Source: Eretmocerus hayati (taxonomy: Eukaryota > Arthropoda > Insecta > Hymenoptera > Aphelinidae). Taken from it: 64,000 bases of DNA. A program made the translations under genes and the position numbers. The notes beneath the pieces were generated by a model. The model was not told the DNA's origin, did no database searches, and saw only the letters and a list, made by a program, of their open reading frames with translations. Below, piece by piece: positions 47,401 to 58,512 of this stretch; positions within the stretch are counted from its first letter, which is position 1; each line of letters begins with the position of its first letter. The stretch is from positions 27,194,905 through 27,258,904 of the forward strand of contig CM056743.1 in the NCBI GenBank assembly GCA_029851415.1, given 5' to 3'.

Positions 47401-50400
47401 AGTGGTCATTTTGAAGGAAATTTTCTTGGCTTTTCAATTAAATTGGTTCTCAAAATCCAAATTCCTGCGGTGGCGCAGAAAACAGACAATTTCTAATTGC
47501 CTATAATATAGAATTGCAGAGCAAAATCGGCCTTAGGGCGCAAAAAAAATGTTCGGGACTACTTTTTTCTGAAAGAACACAACATTTCACATCCAATATC
47601 AAATTTTCAAAGAATAAAAAAAATGGCTTTTTGAGAAATTCATATTCATATTTTTGTATTTTTCATTCTCTCGCCCATTGAAGCCGCCCATAACCTCAGA
47701 ATCAATTTCACAAGACTGATTTTGATAGACTTTTTCAAGGCATTCTGAATGCCGCAAACCGCATTTCCGTATCTCTTAACGGATTTGAGAAATATAAATT
47801 TTATTAAAAAAAGACCCGAATTTTGGGGTTGGAGATGATTCAAAAGGGTAAATTAACATGTGCCCCACATACCTGGAAAATTTTTATGGGGTCCTATGGG
47901 TGGTGAAAAGTTCATGTTTTGTACCATAGAATCGAATGGGAAAGCCAAAAGAACAATCTGAGACATGGACCTTTACCGTAGGTCTGTTTTGCGTGGGATT
48001 ATTCATACCCGTTTCAGGTCCTGATCAGGCAAAATCCGAAAAATGGGGGTGGTCTGATGATATTAGGAAGCAATATTTTTTAACTCTTAAAAAACATGAT
48101 TTCTCATGCAAAATTGCACGCTCTGCGCGATGAAATCAGCTCGAAGCTGTTTTATGCATTTTTTGGTCAATTTTCTGATTTTTCACTTTGTGACCAAGCA
48201 AAAAACAGAGATTTCTGCGTATGCTCGTGGTTTGCCGAATTTCTAAGTAGTCTCAATCGAAATCTGAGGAAATTTCCTTCAAGATGACCTCTTGCAAAAG
48301 TCAATTCCATGTTCCCAGTCGGTAACTACGGCAACTTGACTGAAAAAGAATGATGGCCAGAGCAAGATGACTTATCCATCGTGAGCCAGAGCCTTGAGAC
48401 CTTCACTTGCATCGATGCTGTCAGTGTTATTAATAATCTTGATGTCTACAGAATCGTGTATCTTCAGTTCCAGTCGATCAAACTAAGTCCCGCAAGAGGT
48501 CCTCTTGAAGGAAATTTTCTCAGCGTTCGATTAGAACTACTTTGGAATTCGGCAAACCACGCGCATGCGCAGAAATCTTTGTTTTCTGACTGGTCAAAGT
48601 ATAGAAACTCGGAAAATTGAAAAAAAAAACTAATGAAACAGTAAAAAACAACTTCGGACTAGTTCCATCGGAAAGATCGTGCAACTTTGCACGAGAAATC
48701 ATTTTTTTGAAGAATTAAAAGAATTGATTTTTGAGATAATCAAGTTAGCCTGATTTTTTCGAATTTTGCCTGATCAGAGACTGAAGACGCTGAACAACAA
48801 TTTTGGAGGCCATTCTCGATAGGTTTTTCCAAGACCTTTTGAATGGCGCAAACCACGTTGCATTATCCTGAGCCAAACTCGAGATACATTCAATTTAGTA
48901 GAAAAGATCATGATTTTGATGCTCTGGTGTAATCAAAAAGCGAAACAGAAATACAGTTAAGCCAAAATGAATGGAACACGGATTCCTTTACTAAATCGGC
49001 GATTACTCTGACGTCCTTGGGTCTCCGGCAATTTTACAAAAAGCATTCGAAAGGTGAGAAAAAAAGCTATCATTTCATGTCTCTTTGAAGGATTTTTTGC
49101 CTCAAAATTCATGGTTTCAATTTGCCTCTAGAAAGTGAAAAATTCTTCATCTCAATCAATCAGCGATCATTCATCGGGAAATCATGAAAGCGCAAAAGTA
49201 TTTGCGGGACCTCGTAGCTCTCTTCAAAACCTTCTAAATCATTTTTTATACATTACTCTACGGCTTCTTTCACCCGAATTCCGAGTGATCTAGCAAAAAG
49301 AAGTTGGTACGGGTACATCTTAGAGAACTTCCAAAAAGTATCAACTGCATTATTGTTATCGAAATGAGATATGAAGAGGAGGTATTTCCTTAAATGCTCG
49401 ATCGTGCTTGGTCATGCTTGACCATGCTTGGTCGTATACCGGGAATTTCTATCCCTATCCTTATCCCTGGCCCATCCTTGTCTATGTTCTAATAGCCACC
49501 CCTGACTCTATACCCGTCCCCACCCCTATTCCTACCCTTATTCATATCCCTAATCCTATCCCTGTTGCTTTCCTTATCTCTATCCTGTCCTCAGCCCTGT
49601 CCCTATACCTTTTCCTGTTGCTATTACCCTCATCCCTGTCCCTAACCCTATCTCTGTCCCCATTCTTGCCCTTAACCCTATCCTTATCCCTATTCCTATC
49701 CTTATATCCCTATCCAGGCCCTATTTATACTCCTATTCCACTCCTGCCTCTACCCTTTCTCTTGTTCTCATCCCAATCCCTATCCCTATTCATCCATTCA
49801 TCCATCTACCACCACCACCACCACCACCAACACCAGCAGCACAGCTCCGTGAAGTTGGCCCGCCACTTTGAGATTAATATACCGAAAAATCAAGCAAAAA
49901 ATCCTCTATCCAATGGTACAACTCTTTTAATTTGAGTAATTTGAGTATTTGAGGAATTAATTTTCAAAGTCTGAAAAATTATCCCCCACCAAAACATAAA
50001 AAATGCTCATCACTCCTCGAATATACACATTAGGGGAAGCTACGTAGGCTTAATTTAAAGCTCTTAATTTGAGTATTTCGATTCCAGCATCTGAATCTAT
50101 CATTATTGACGCAAAATTGTTTAAATAGACAGGGAGAAGTTCCCATGTATAAGGCATAGACAGGCGCCAACATGGGAAGTATGCACACTCCCCACTATGC
50201 TGCCCCTCCCGCCGCAGTCGGGGCCACCTATACCTCATACATGGGACATCTCCCTGTCTGTTTAAATAATTTTGCGTCAATAATGATATGTTTGGATGCT
50301 GGAATCGAAATACTCAAATTAAGAGCTTCAATTTAAGCCTACGTAGTTTCCTATGATGTGTATATTCGAGGAGTGATCATCATTTTATATGTTTTGGTGG

Positions 50401-51758
50401 GGGGTAATTTTTCAGACTTTGAAAATTAATTCCTCAAATACTCAAATTACTCAAATTAAAAGAGTTGTACCATTGGATAGAGGATTTTTTGCTTGATTTT
50501 TCGCTATATTAATCTCAAAGTGGCGGGCCAACTTCACATAGCTCAGCAGCACCGCCAGTACTACCACCACCACCAGCATCACCAGCAACACCAGTAACAT
50601 CAACAATACCACCCACCGTCCATCATCCACCCACACATACGGACACTCATGATATATACACAACCCCTGTGAGACAGGCAACCCGACAGAAGGATCCGGA
50701 CGGACGAAATTTGACTGGACGTTTAATTACTCTAATTATGATACTCCTCGATATCGATCGCTCTGTAAATTCATTTGCAATCTGCATTTGTATCCAGAAT
50801 GGGGAAAACAATGGAGAACGCTTTCAGCATCATATTACTAGCAAATTTAATTGGAGCGACAGCTCTAATTTGTGTTCTCGGATATGGAATTTTATTGGTA
50901 TGTTTGTATTCACTATTACAGTTTACTTCTCAAACTTCTGTGGATAACTTTAGAGAGGTAACCTTCCAATTTTTTCAGAGCTTAGCTCTTGGTGAAACCG
51001 CTAATTTGGTACCTTTAATGGCATTCATCATACTGGTTCTACTTATACTTTACATTCATTGCACCATCGGCGAGAGCTTGATAACAGAGGTCAGTATTCC
51101 GTATTTTATTGCTGCATAAGATTTGCTTCGAAGGCTCTCCAATATCAATGAAACACATCACCCTCATCAGAGAAAGAAGTTACAGTCACGACCTTGAGAA
51201 CTTGGTATTTAGTTTTTATTTAGATGACAGCAAAAGCCAAATTGCCCGCATCTCAAAGACTTCCCGTGAAACTCATGGAAGGGGGAGGGGGGGGGCAAAT
51301 TGGCTGCGCTTCAAGTCGTTTTTATGGCCAGAAGTAGATCTTTTTTCGTAGTGTGTACGTCTGCTCATGAGACTTGATTAATTTGTAAAAGTCGATGCAA
51401 TATTACAATTTAATCAATATTCTGATACAAATGTTTTTCCTTCCACGATGCAGGAGATATCAAGTAATCCGCATCGAAATTATTTTCAGAGTGAAAATGT
51501 GACCGAGGCTTTTTACGACTGTAGGTGGTATGACATGTCTATCGAGAACGCAAAAATAATCTTGATGTGCATGGTTCGATCCCAAAAACCGTTGCAATTG
51601 ACAGCCGGAAAACTAAAAACATTTTGTCACACCACCCTAACCGAGGTTTGTTTCCAAACTTTCCTCAAACTATACGTATAACGTCTGAAATCATCTATTT
51701 TTTTCAGACTCTCAAGGCATCTATGGGCTATTTGTCGGTTTTAAGGCAGGTGATGTAA
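40855..51758 (+). CDS. Odorant receptor gene B (7tm_6), seven exons
   Basis: Joining 40855-40875, 40980-41427, 44298-44607, 50798-50897, 50979-51089, 51454-51645 and 51708-51758 gives 1233 bases, 410 codons plus stop. All splice sites are GT/AG and phases agree (0, 1, 2, 0, 0, 0). It encodes a seven-helix insect odorant receptor, a subunit of the Orco-containing ligand-gated channel. Recognisable parts are LMSALGLWPDN ahead of helix 1, FVFVSGFGQGSADCIMVALV (helix 4 region) and DIYRIVEHHIRLLR. The end of the protein has AFYDCRWYDMSIENAKIILM, SQKPLQLTAGKLKTF and TLKASMGYLSVLRQVM, the family's conserved C-terminal motifs. The seven-codon first exon (MTMIVSQ) is the weakest part; a different first exon is possible. 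The product is predicted intact. Confidence 0.9.
41428..42595. other. Receptor B intron 2, left part, with small foldback
   Basis: The stretch 42055-42390 folds on itself: CAGGAGAGTTTTTCAGATCC near 42059 pairs with GGATCCAGATCT-like sequence near 42360, with diverged arms of about 150 bp. The rest shows no gene. Confidence 0.5.
42596..43974. mobile_element. 1.38-kb TIR element with TA flanks
   Basis: The ends read TAAGGTAAAGGCGCCAGTAG at 42596 and, inverted, TAAGGTAAAGTCGCCAGTAG at 43974. That is one mismatch in about 27 bp, with TA as the likely target duplication. GTTCCACTA/TAGTGGAAC motifs recur just inside both ends and at about 43710 and 43770. No transposase is seen. It carries a second inserted element at 42711-43431. 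Confidence 0.8.
42711..43431. mobile_element. 721-bp palindromic element nested in the TIR element
   Basis: The ends CAGTGGCTGACTCTACAACC and CACTGGCTGACTCTACAACC (inverted) differ once. Inside are four copies of a sequence of the type GACGTAAAATTTGACGAGGA...TACGATAAA, in alternating orientation, near 42813, 42952, 43112 and 43250. They form two adjacent hairpins. Confidence 0.8.
44298..44607 (+). CDS. Receptor B exon 3
   Basis: The acceptor is CATTTCAG; the first two bases complete a Val codon begun at 41427. It ends CTTCG with donor GTAGTT, phase 2. The exon encodes FYTFYEINDAPTYFWTYASQ and the following helix. Confidence 0.88.
44760..49450. mobile_element. Nested foldback complex in intron 3 of receptor B
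   Basis: An outer inverted repeat joins about 44760-44910 and 49320-49445 (TCGATCGTGCTTGG and CCAAGCACGATCGA). A middle one joins about 46460-46600 and 48790-48930 (GATATATCTCGAGTTTGGCT with its near-complement at 48865). Inside sit two side-by-side palindromes: about 46600-47985 (arms about 640 bp) and about 48017-48780 (arms about 300 bp). The two palindromes share AAGGAAATTTTCTTGGCTTTTC-like sequence and GCGCATGCGCAG, so they are related to one another. No coding frame is recognised. Confidence 0.7.
49451..49850 (+). repeat. Pyrimidine-rich (CCCTAT)-like array and CAC/CAG microsatellite
   Basis: From about 49448 to 49790 the plus strand is an imperfect hexamer array of TATCCC/CCCTAT-like units. 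It passes into a CCA trinucleotide run at 49808-49835. The 175-codon open frame over it is low-complexity and is not a gene. Confidence 0.8.
49851..50538. mobile_element. 688-bp palindrome in a trinucleotide repeat
   Basis: GTGAAGTTGGCCCGCCACTT at 49851 is the complement of AAGTGGCGGGCCAACTTCAC ending at 50538. Near-identical arms of about 335 bp meet at about 50195. CAC/CAG trinucleotide sequence lies on both sides (49808-49850 and 50545-50625), with an AGCTC shared at the junctions, so the element appears inserted into that repeat. Confidence 0.8.
50798..51758 (+). CDS. Receptor B exons 4-7
   Basis: Exon 4 (50798-50897) encodes MGKTMENAFSIILLANLIGA and the following helix. Exons 5-7 are 50979-51089, 51454-51645 and 51708-51758. 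Donors are GTATGT, GTCAGT and GTTTGT. The stop is TAA at 51756-51758. Confidence 0.9.
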
Positions 51759-54342
51759 ATGCAGACATCATTTATTATCATTGTTAATTGTAAAGTTAGA
51801 CCTTTGTAGAGTTGATTCAGTAAATATTATCTGAGAATTATTAAATTGTTTACTTCTTAAAATATTCACCGATAAAACAGCGATTGTGAAGATTTAATAC
51901 ATTCTCATTCGTAGACTTCTCAAGTTCTACATTATTTCTCGAATATCACATGAGCCTTTTTGCTGCAAAAAGAATGACCGGGAAGGGAGGAATGGTTGTG
52001 TTCAAATGAACCAAATAAAGGAAAGAGATTTGAAGAAATAGAAATAAACAAGGGATGTGTAGGCATTCTGAAGATTATTTGAAAATTGTAGAAAAATTTA
52101 TTGCAGTAAATTTTGCATTTTTGTCGAAGGTGAAACTTTAAGGTAATAACATGTTGGGCAGTGTAGTTAGAACTTCGAATGTCTCTGCCCTTTCAAGAGA
52201 TAAATTGAAACAATGAATCATCTTATACCCTCGTTTGGTAATCATGTGAAAAGTACCAACAGCATTTATTATGTTTCTCATGTATAGGACGTTCCTCGAG
52301 ACGTTCTCTACTATCAAATTGACGGAATGGCAATAATAAATAGCACGCTTTACTAGTTTTAAACGTCAAACCTAATTGATACAGACAACAGGATGTTTTG
52401 ATGCGCATATTTAAGATACGGAGGGCGCGATTCATCGGAATGTACCTACAATACGACAAATGTGCCAAGCAAATGGGCGCACATAGTGTTTTTCTGCAAG
52501 TCAAGACGAAAATGGTCCCGTTGGGATATAAATCGGAGCCACTGACCTCTTCAAATGTTGTCTAAATCGCGATTCCAAGTTCTTAAGCATATGGGAAATA
52601 CATATTAGGAATTGTATTATCAGGGCACGTAAAGGCTTGCAGGATCGTCACAACTCTTATGTGTTCCAGTATTTTCAAACGTACAATCCCCAACAATCTG
52701 AACTGACCCAGTCGTTGGACTCGGAAATTTCAGGAACCTCTATATCTCGCGCGGGTTATTGCCATACGGTCTGAGCAAGTTGCCGAATCTAACGGCTGGA
52801 TCAGTTCAGATTGTTGGGTAGTGTATACCTCAGTTTGTTTTGATGCTTACTTCAAGAATAAAAAAATGCTTTGAGATTTTATCAAACAGTCAAGATGCAC
52901 AAGTTGAACAAGACAAAATGATCTATTTTTGGGAGCTCTATATGGGTGATTCCACGAAAACTGTTAAATTTGATGTCCTTCGCTTCCCGAATAATGTGAG
53001 ATAGGTGCAATCTAGAAAGGGGATTCATCAGCTACCACTTGAAGCTTACGAGTTTTGAAGCCTGAATAGTTTTGAGTGACGCTGATTTTCATATTCTAGA
53101 CACCGATTTATACCCGTGAATAGCGCGATTTTTGCTTGTCCTTTAAACGGAAGATATTGCATTTTCGTGGCAGACCATATGGAGGTTTACATCTGAAGGA
53201 GTAATTTTATGCACAAATGCCAGTTCGCACTCGAGTTTTTCATAATGTGACTAGAACAAACATTCTGTACTGGAATACCATGTCACATCCTGCGTTACCC
53301 TAAAAACGCCTTCTTGAGCCTTTTCGTAAGGTTGAAAGGCTCCCTCTCGGGTGTTACCTTGTTCCATTTTTGAATTTTTGATTAGGCATGAAGTTCTCGA
53401 TGCTGCGCAGACGTTAATTCTAAGTGATTCGGTGAGCGGATCGAAGACCTGCTGATTATTTCTTGAAGAATTACCAATAAGGTGTCACATCCGTGACATT
53501 CGAATTAGAGCGCAGGAATGGCTGGAATCACCCATTAGGTTTCTCATGGCACCAAGCGATAAAAATTCGGCCAAGTCGAACTTAAACCGTATGAACTTGT
53601 GAAATAAGTTTAAAGGTCGATTTGTCACATTCCGTGACACGCGAAAGCTGTAACATTCCGTGACCTCCGAGGAAGCGTAATACTAATCTAGCGCAGCTCA
53701 CTTCGGTAACATGCATGGATGATAGGGGCGCTATTGGGTTCAAGATCATTTGTCATAAAAATGCTCCTATTGGTATACTCGGAATTGGAATGAATGAAAT
53801 CAAACAATCAAAAGGGTAAAATGTGCCAAAAGGCCAAAATTAATGAGTTTTGGTGAAATCGACGATATGCAGAAGTTTCAATATTCAAACCCTTTCGGCT
53901 CATCCAACTGATACAGTCCGACTATGCAATTAAATCCTCATGCGCAAGACCTAATTTTGAAGCTCTTGAAGTAAGTTTCAAAATAACTCGAGGTACTTTT
54001 CTCATGCTAAAAAATTCACGAATCCAATTTTGCGCTGATTTCAGAAGCCGAGCAGATACGATTTTGATTTCAGCGGGATCTTCTTTGTCTTGACTTGTAG
54101 AAATGTTGGAGTTCCTGAATAAGTTTCGATATCGATCGATGCGAACATTATCTGTTAGTATCTTAACGATACGAACATTATCTGTTAGTATCCTAAGGCG
54201 ATGTTGAAACAACGACGCAGCGTCGCTAGCTTTGCTTCATACACGGATGCGAAAGCATCTCTGGCGAGTCTTATATTCGAGAATCTATCTAATATTCAAT
54301 GAACGAGCTATATCTACTCGGATTGTGTCATACTATCAAATT
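51759..54342. other. Intergenic region downstream of receptor B
   Basis: No gene is recognised. AATAAA at about 52015 could serve receptor B polyadenylation but lies about 255 bases after the stop. At 53470-53680 the phrase CATTCCGTGAC is repeated several times. A small MITE at 52682-52825 is listed separately. Confidence 0.5.
52682..52825. mobile_element. 144-bp MITE
   Basis: CCCAACAATCTGAACTGA near the left end is inverted as TCAGTTCAGATTGTTGGG near the right end. The termini read TACA...TGTA, and complementarity continues about 40 bp. TA-flanked Tc1/mariner type is likely but not proven. Confidence 0.65.
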
Positions 54343-55090
54343 GGGTAACTCTGGTACAGTAGGTGCAACTTTGGTAAACCCCCGAAAAGTGACTTTCCGA
54401 GCTGCGTTTGGCAAGGTAAACGATTCTATCGCTCTGAAACCTATTCTCCCCATTTGTAACATGCAACAATATTTTGAGCCACCGTAGATCCCGCGTGGAT
54501 GATTGTAGTCGTTTATGGAAGCTTTTTCGAAAAGGCTGATTTAGCAGCGATACGCGAGTGGTCCAGTGAGTATACCTGGCAAAAAATGTTCCGGAACGAA
54601 CTACGGGTGTATAATGCTACATTTCCATCACATATATCACCATTTTTTCGTAAAATCTCAGCTTCTCGGCGACTAAATGAGACATTCTTTGGCTCATTTT
54701 GCAACTACAGTAGAACCTCTCTCAGCGGCCACCCTGTGGGACCGGAAAAAATTGGCCGTTAAGGGAGGTGGCTGTTTTTGGGAGGTTTCGATGGTCAAAT
54801 GGGGTAGCTTTGGTACAGTGGGTACCAACTTTGGTACACCCCTGAAAAATGACTTCCAGAGCTGCGTTCGGCAAGGTAAACGATTCTATCACTCTGGAAC
54901 CTATTCTCCTCTCTTGGCACACACATCAAGAATGTGTTGAACTACCGCAAATCCCGCGTGGATGATTGTAGTTGTTTATTGAAGCTTTTTCCGGAAAGGC
55001 TGATTTAGCACCGATACGAAAGTGGTCCAGTTAGTGTACCTGGCAAGAAGTGTTCCAGAACGAACTACGGGTGTATAATGCTACATTTTG
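54343..55090 (+). repeat. Two direct copies of a 285-bp repeat
   Basis: 54343-54627 recurs at 54802-55090 in the same orientation with the same order of landmarks. These are GGCAAGGTAAACGATTCTAT, then CCGCGTGGATGATTGTAGT, then GGTCCAGT, then AACGAACTACGGGTGTATAA. The copies differ by about one base in ten. The phrase TTTGGTAC recurs around them. Confidence 0.85.
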
Positions 55091-55924
55091 ACCACATATA
55101 TCACCATGTTGAAGAAACCATCGTTACATTGGAGTATTTACAGCATTTGGAATTTTAACTAATGAAAAATCGGTAAAAAAAACCATAAAAAATCGTACCA
55201 AAGTTACCCCCTTCTCCGTAAGAAGCATCACGGCAGGGTAACTTTGGTTCAATTCTGTATGACAGCTTTTTTCCAACTCATCTTGTGTGGAGTGATGATC
55301 TATGAGGCTTTTAAAAGATGCAAACAGCTTAGAACAAAGAAAATGAATGATTAAAACTGATTACCCCGCATGGTGCGGGTGGAATTGAAATATTTTGTAA
55401 GTATACCAAAGTTGCCCCATCGGGGTCTATCTTTGGTACACTTACAAAACTGCTAACAGCTCCTGCTTAGATACACCAAATTGAACTTTGTAGCCCGTCA
55501 ATCGAAAGCTGATGAGACTGTAAGCTTTCAATTGACTACTAATACGAGTGGGTTTCATCAATGTATATAGGAATGCCAAGCCAAACAAAATAAGAAGTAC
55601 CGAAACCGTACCAAAATTACGCAATTTGACGGTATTTCTTAAGAATTCGATAAGGAGCACACTGTGTGCACCGATTCAATCGACATTTTGCCAAATAATC
55701 CGAAAATTCTTGCACCCCGTGGAGGGCATAAATACTTCTTTCTCGAGTACTTTTTGTAAGTTATTCCAAACAGACTTCTTCTCTTCAATAAGCTAATATT
55801 ACATTATTTTCTGCTGCCAAAAACCGAGCAGATATTTAATAGAAGTGAAAGATGGTCGTAGTCAACTCCTGCAGAACCCATAGACAATATGTTGAAATTC
55901 GAACATTTGGATTTGTGTTTCATG

Positions 55925-56665
55925 CCTTTTAAGGTCTCATCATCTTGTTTTAGGCCATGCGTGACTATTTTGTATGGTGAATTGAGGTCTATCAAGCGTC
56001 TCCAACTTTCCAGACCACTTTCAAAACATCATTCGGGCAAATTTTCTAATCGGTAAAAACGACTCATCATTGTACATCATTGTACGAACCGTATTTTACG
56101 ATTTCTAAGTTCTTGATAGGGTTTGACTCGGCGGGGTTCTCCGGTGATGTAAATAGAATTCATTTCACCACGAATGTACCCGTACAATCTTCATAAATAA
56201 CCAAAATTGTGAAATATATCATTATGAGTGATATAAGTGAAGAAACAAGATACTTGCCCGTTTTTAATTTGAATCAATATCTTATGCCCCCCAACTTTAC
56301 ATCATTTTTCAAATATCGATTGCTTTGTAGTGTTCGTTGTGCAATTTGGGTTGTGATGACCCATTATATTTACTCAATAAAATAAAATAAAGTAAAATCA
56401 TCTTGGACCATAACTGACTATTTTATGTCGCAACTGAAGTATTTTGACAGTCTCCGAGTTAGTACACTACTTCCTAATGAAAAATTTTCAAATTGGTGAC
56501 AATGACTCGTCAATGTACAACTACAAACCCAATCGTACATCTCCGGAATTTTTGATCGGGTTTCGAATCTACCGGGGTTTCCAGCGATGTAAATAGGACT
56601 CCTTAGACCAAGAATGCAACCCTAAAATACTCATAAATATCCGAGTTTATGGGAAATCTGAGCAT
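55925..56665 (+). repeat. Tandem pair of diverged repeats, period about 460 bp
   Basis: 55925-56215 and 56395-56665 share GACTATTTT, GACTCRTCA, GTACATC, a GGTTT(C/G)A...CGG(G/C)GTT block, GATGTAAATAG and CATAAATA in the same order. The identity is low, and no gene is recognised in either copy. Confidence 0.55.
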
Positions 56666-57721
56666 AACGCTGTACACGACCAATCAAAACAGTGACGTCT
56701 CCGAATATTTCACAGGATTTTACGAGCATCGTATCTAGTCGAAAAGTTCAAAGGTGTGAGTTCGCTCGAATAGCATATGCCGTTTCATTTAGGTTAAAAG
56801 GCATCGTTTCTACAAGATCAATCCATATAATGGGACAAAATAAGCGAATTTCTTGAAAAGAGGAGAATTTATTGCTTATAAGTTAAATGATTTTGTATTT
56901 GATACATAATAATTTCTCGTTTTACAATAATATTCACTATTCAGGTGCACAACATGAACACACATACAACTACATACAAGTACACATACTCGCGTATTGA
57001 TAACTACTCGTCATTCTCAATATTGTAGAAAATAACTTCGATCTTACAAAGATTCCATTCGGTCTAGAAGAATTCCATTCCCATTTGTTGATTTTTTGCA
57101 TATGCTGTGGACGGAGGAAAACTTTGATCGATGCTCTTCGAAAAGACGGATAGAGGATCACTTAATTCAATAAAAAAGAGTTCAAATGAATTATAAATGA
57201 GAATTTGTTTTGCGTAAGGTAAATTTTCCCTAGTATTTTTTACCACGATTCATCAAATAATCCTCTCACATGTATCTAAATTACTCAAATTTGTGGATAT
57301 GCGTATTTACAGTCATGATTACGATATAGTTTTTGGGATCAAATAACCCTTGCATCTACTAAGATGGTGTATAAAGTTAATCCGAGATGATTAATTTCGA
57401 CTAATTTCGCATTATAGGATTCGTGTACTTGTAATGAACGCGCATTTTATTTACAAAATAGATATTATGGAAGCAATTATAATTCTTAGATTGTACATCA
57501 GATTATTGATTCCTTGAAGGTTCTAGAGAGAGACACTGTAGTCTGCAAAACGAGATAAATTTCAAAATTTAGAACCTGCAATCACAGTCAGAACTCTTGA
57601 TACGACATGCCTTGAGGATCATCGTTTATGGAGACGGGCATCATTCTGTATTAACGATGAGACAAGTATGAAAAGCGATCTTTGATTCAACCCCTCCGCC
57701 AAAAAGTTATGACGGAGGCAT
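56666..57721. other. Intergenic, no recognised gene
   Basis: The sequence is AT-rich. I see no element ends, coding frame or tandem structure. Confidence 0.4.
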
Positions 57722-58111
57722 CAGCTATCCAAACCACGATCATAAAGAAAGGTCTGGCTACTCCGTAGGGCACACGCGTTGCTCAGGTGATGCCACCGCA
57801 GTCGGCTTTTGCCAATATGGCCGCCTCGGGGGAGGCAATCTGATTGGCTGAAAAAAACAGCAGCTGGTGATTTTGAGACTTCAATATTTACAACAGTACA
57901 GCGATGTGTTATGAATCCTCAGCAGCCGGACAACTGTCAACCTGGAGCGAATGTCTGCTCCAGTTTGTTGCTTTTTTCAACCAATCAGATCGCCTCCCTC
58001 GAGGCGGCCATATTGGCAAAAATCGACTTCGGCGGCATCACCCGAGCAACGCATGCACCTTATGGAGTGGCCAGACCTGTCTTTATGATCGTGATCCAAA
58101 CGGATGGCTCC
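57722..58111. mobile_element. About 390-bp foldback MITE
   Basis: GATCATAAAGAAAGGTCTGG near 57740 pairs with CCAGACCTGTCTTTATGATC near 58072. Also GCCAATATGGCCGCCTC near 57812 pairs with GAGGCGGCCATATTGGC near 58000. The arms are about 145 bp with scattered mismatches, around a loop of about 95 bp. The 132-codon open frame over it is a by-product. Confidence 0.8.
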
Positions 58112-58512
58112 CGATCAAATTTTGTTAATTCTGATCCAGACTATCGAAATATCGTATCATCAGCTAGTCTTGTAGGCAAGGAATATTCGCCAACTAAATC
58201 GTCTTGAATATCAGCATCTGCTCAATGGCATATCCTCTTACCACTGACGGACATGTGACATCGGCAGTTATCAATCAAGAAGTTTGGAAAATTCAAAATA
58301 TACAGAGTGCTCCGAATTTTCGTCAATCATTCACCTGGTTAAAACTTTTTTACACTACACTTGTTAACCTAATTTGTGAAATGGCAAGGCTCTTTTAAAG
58401 ACACCCAAGCATTGGAGAATGAAATTTACTAATAAAATTTCAGACAGAACATAAGGCTAGTTCAAAATCTCTGTCTACCCCCTCTCATTCTCGAAAACAC
58501 TACTAAATACAA

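Noticed and set aside
49408..49935. 175-codon open frame rich in Pro, Ser and Leu
   Set aside because: It is a translation of the (CCCTAT)-like pyrimidine array and the CCA microsatellite.
57809..58207. 132-codon plus-strand frame as a gene
   Set aside because: It is contained in the foldback MITE and its flank.
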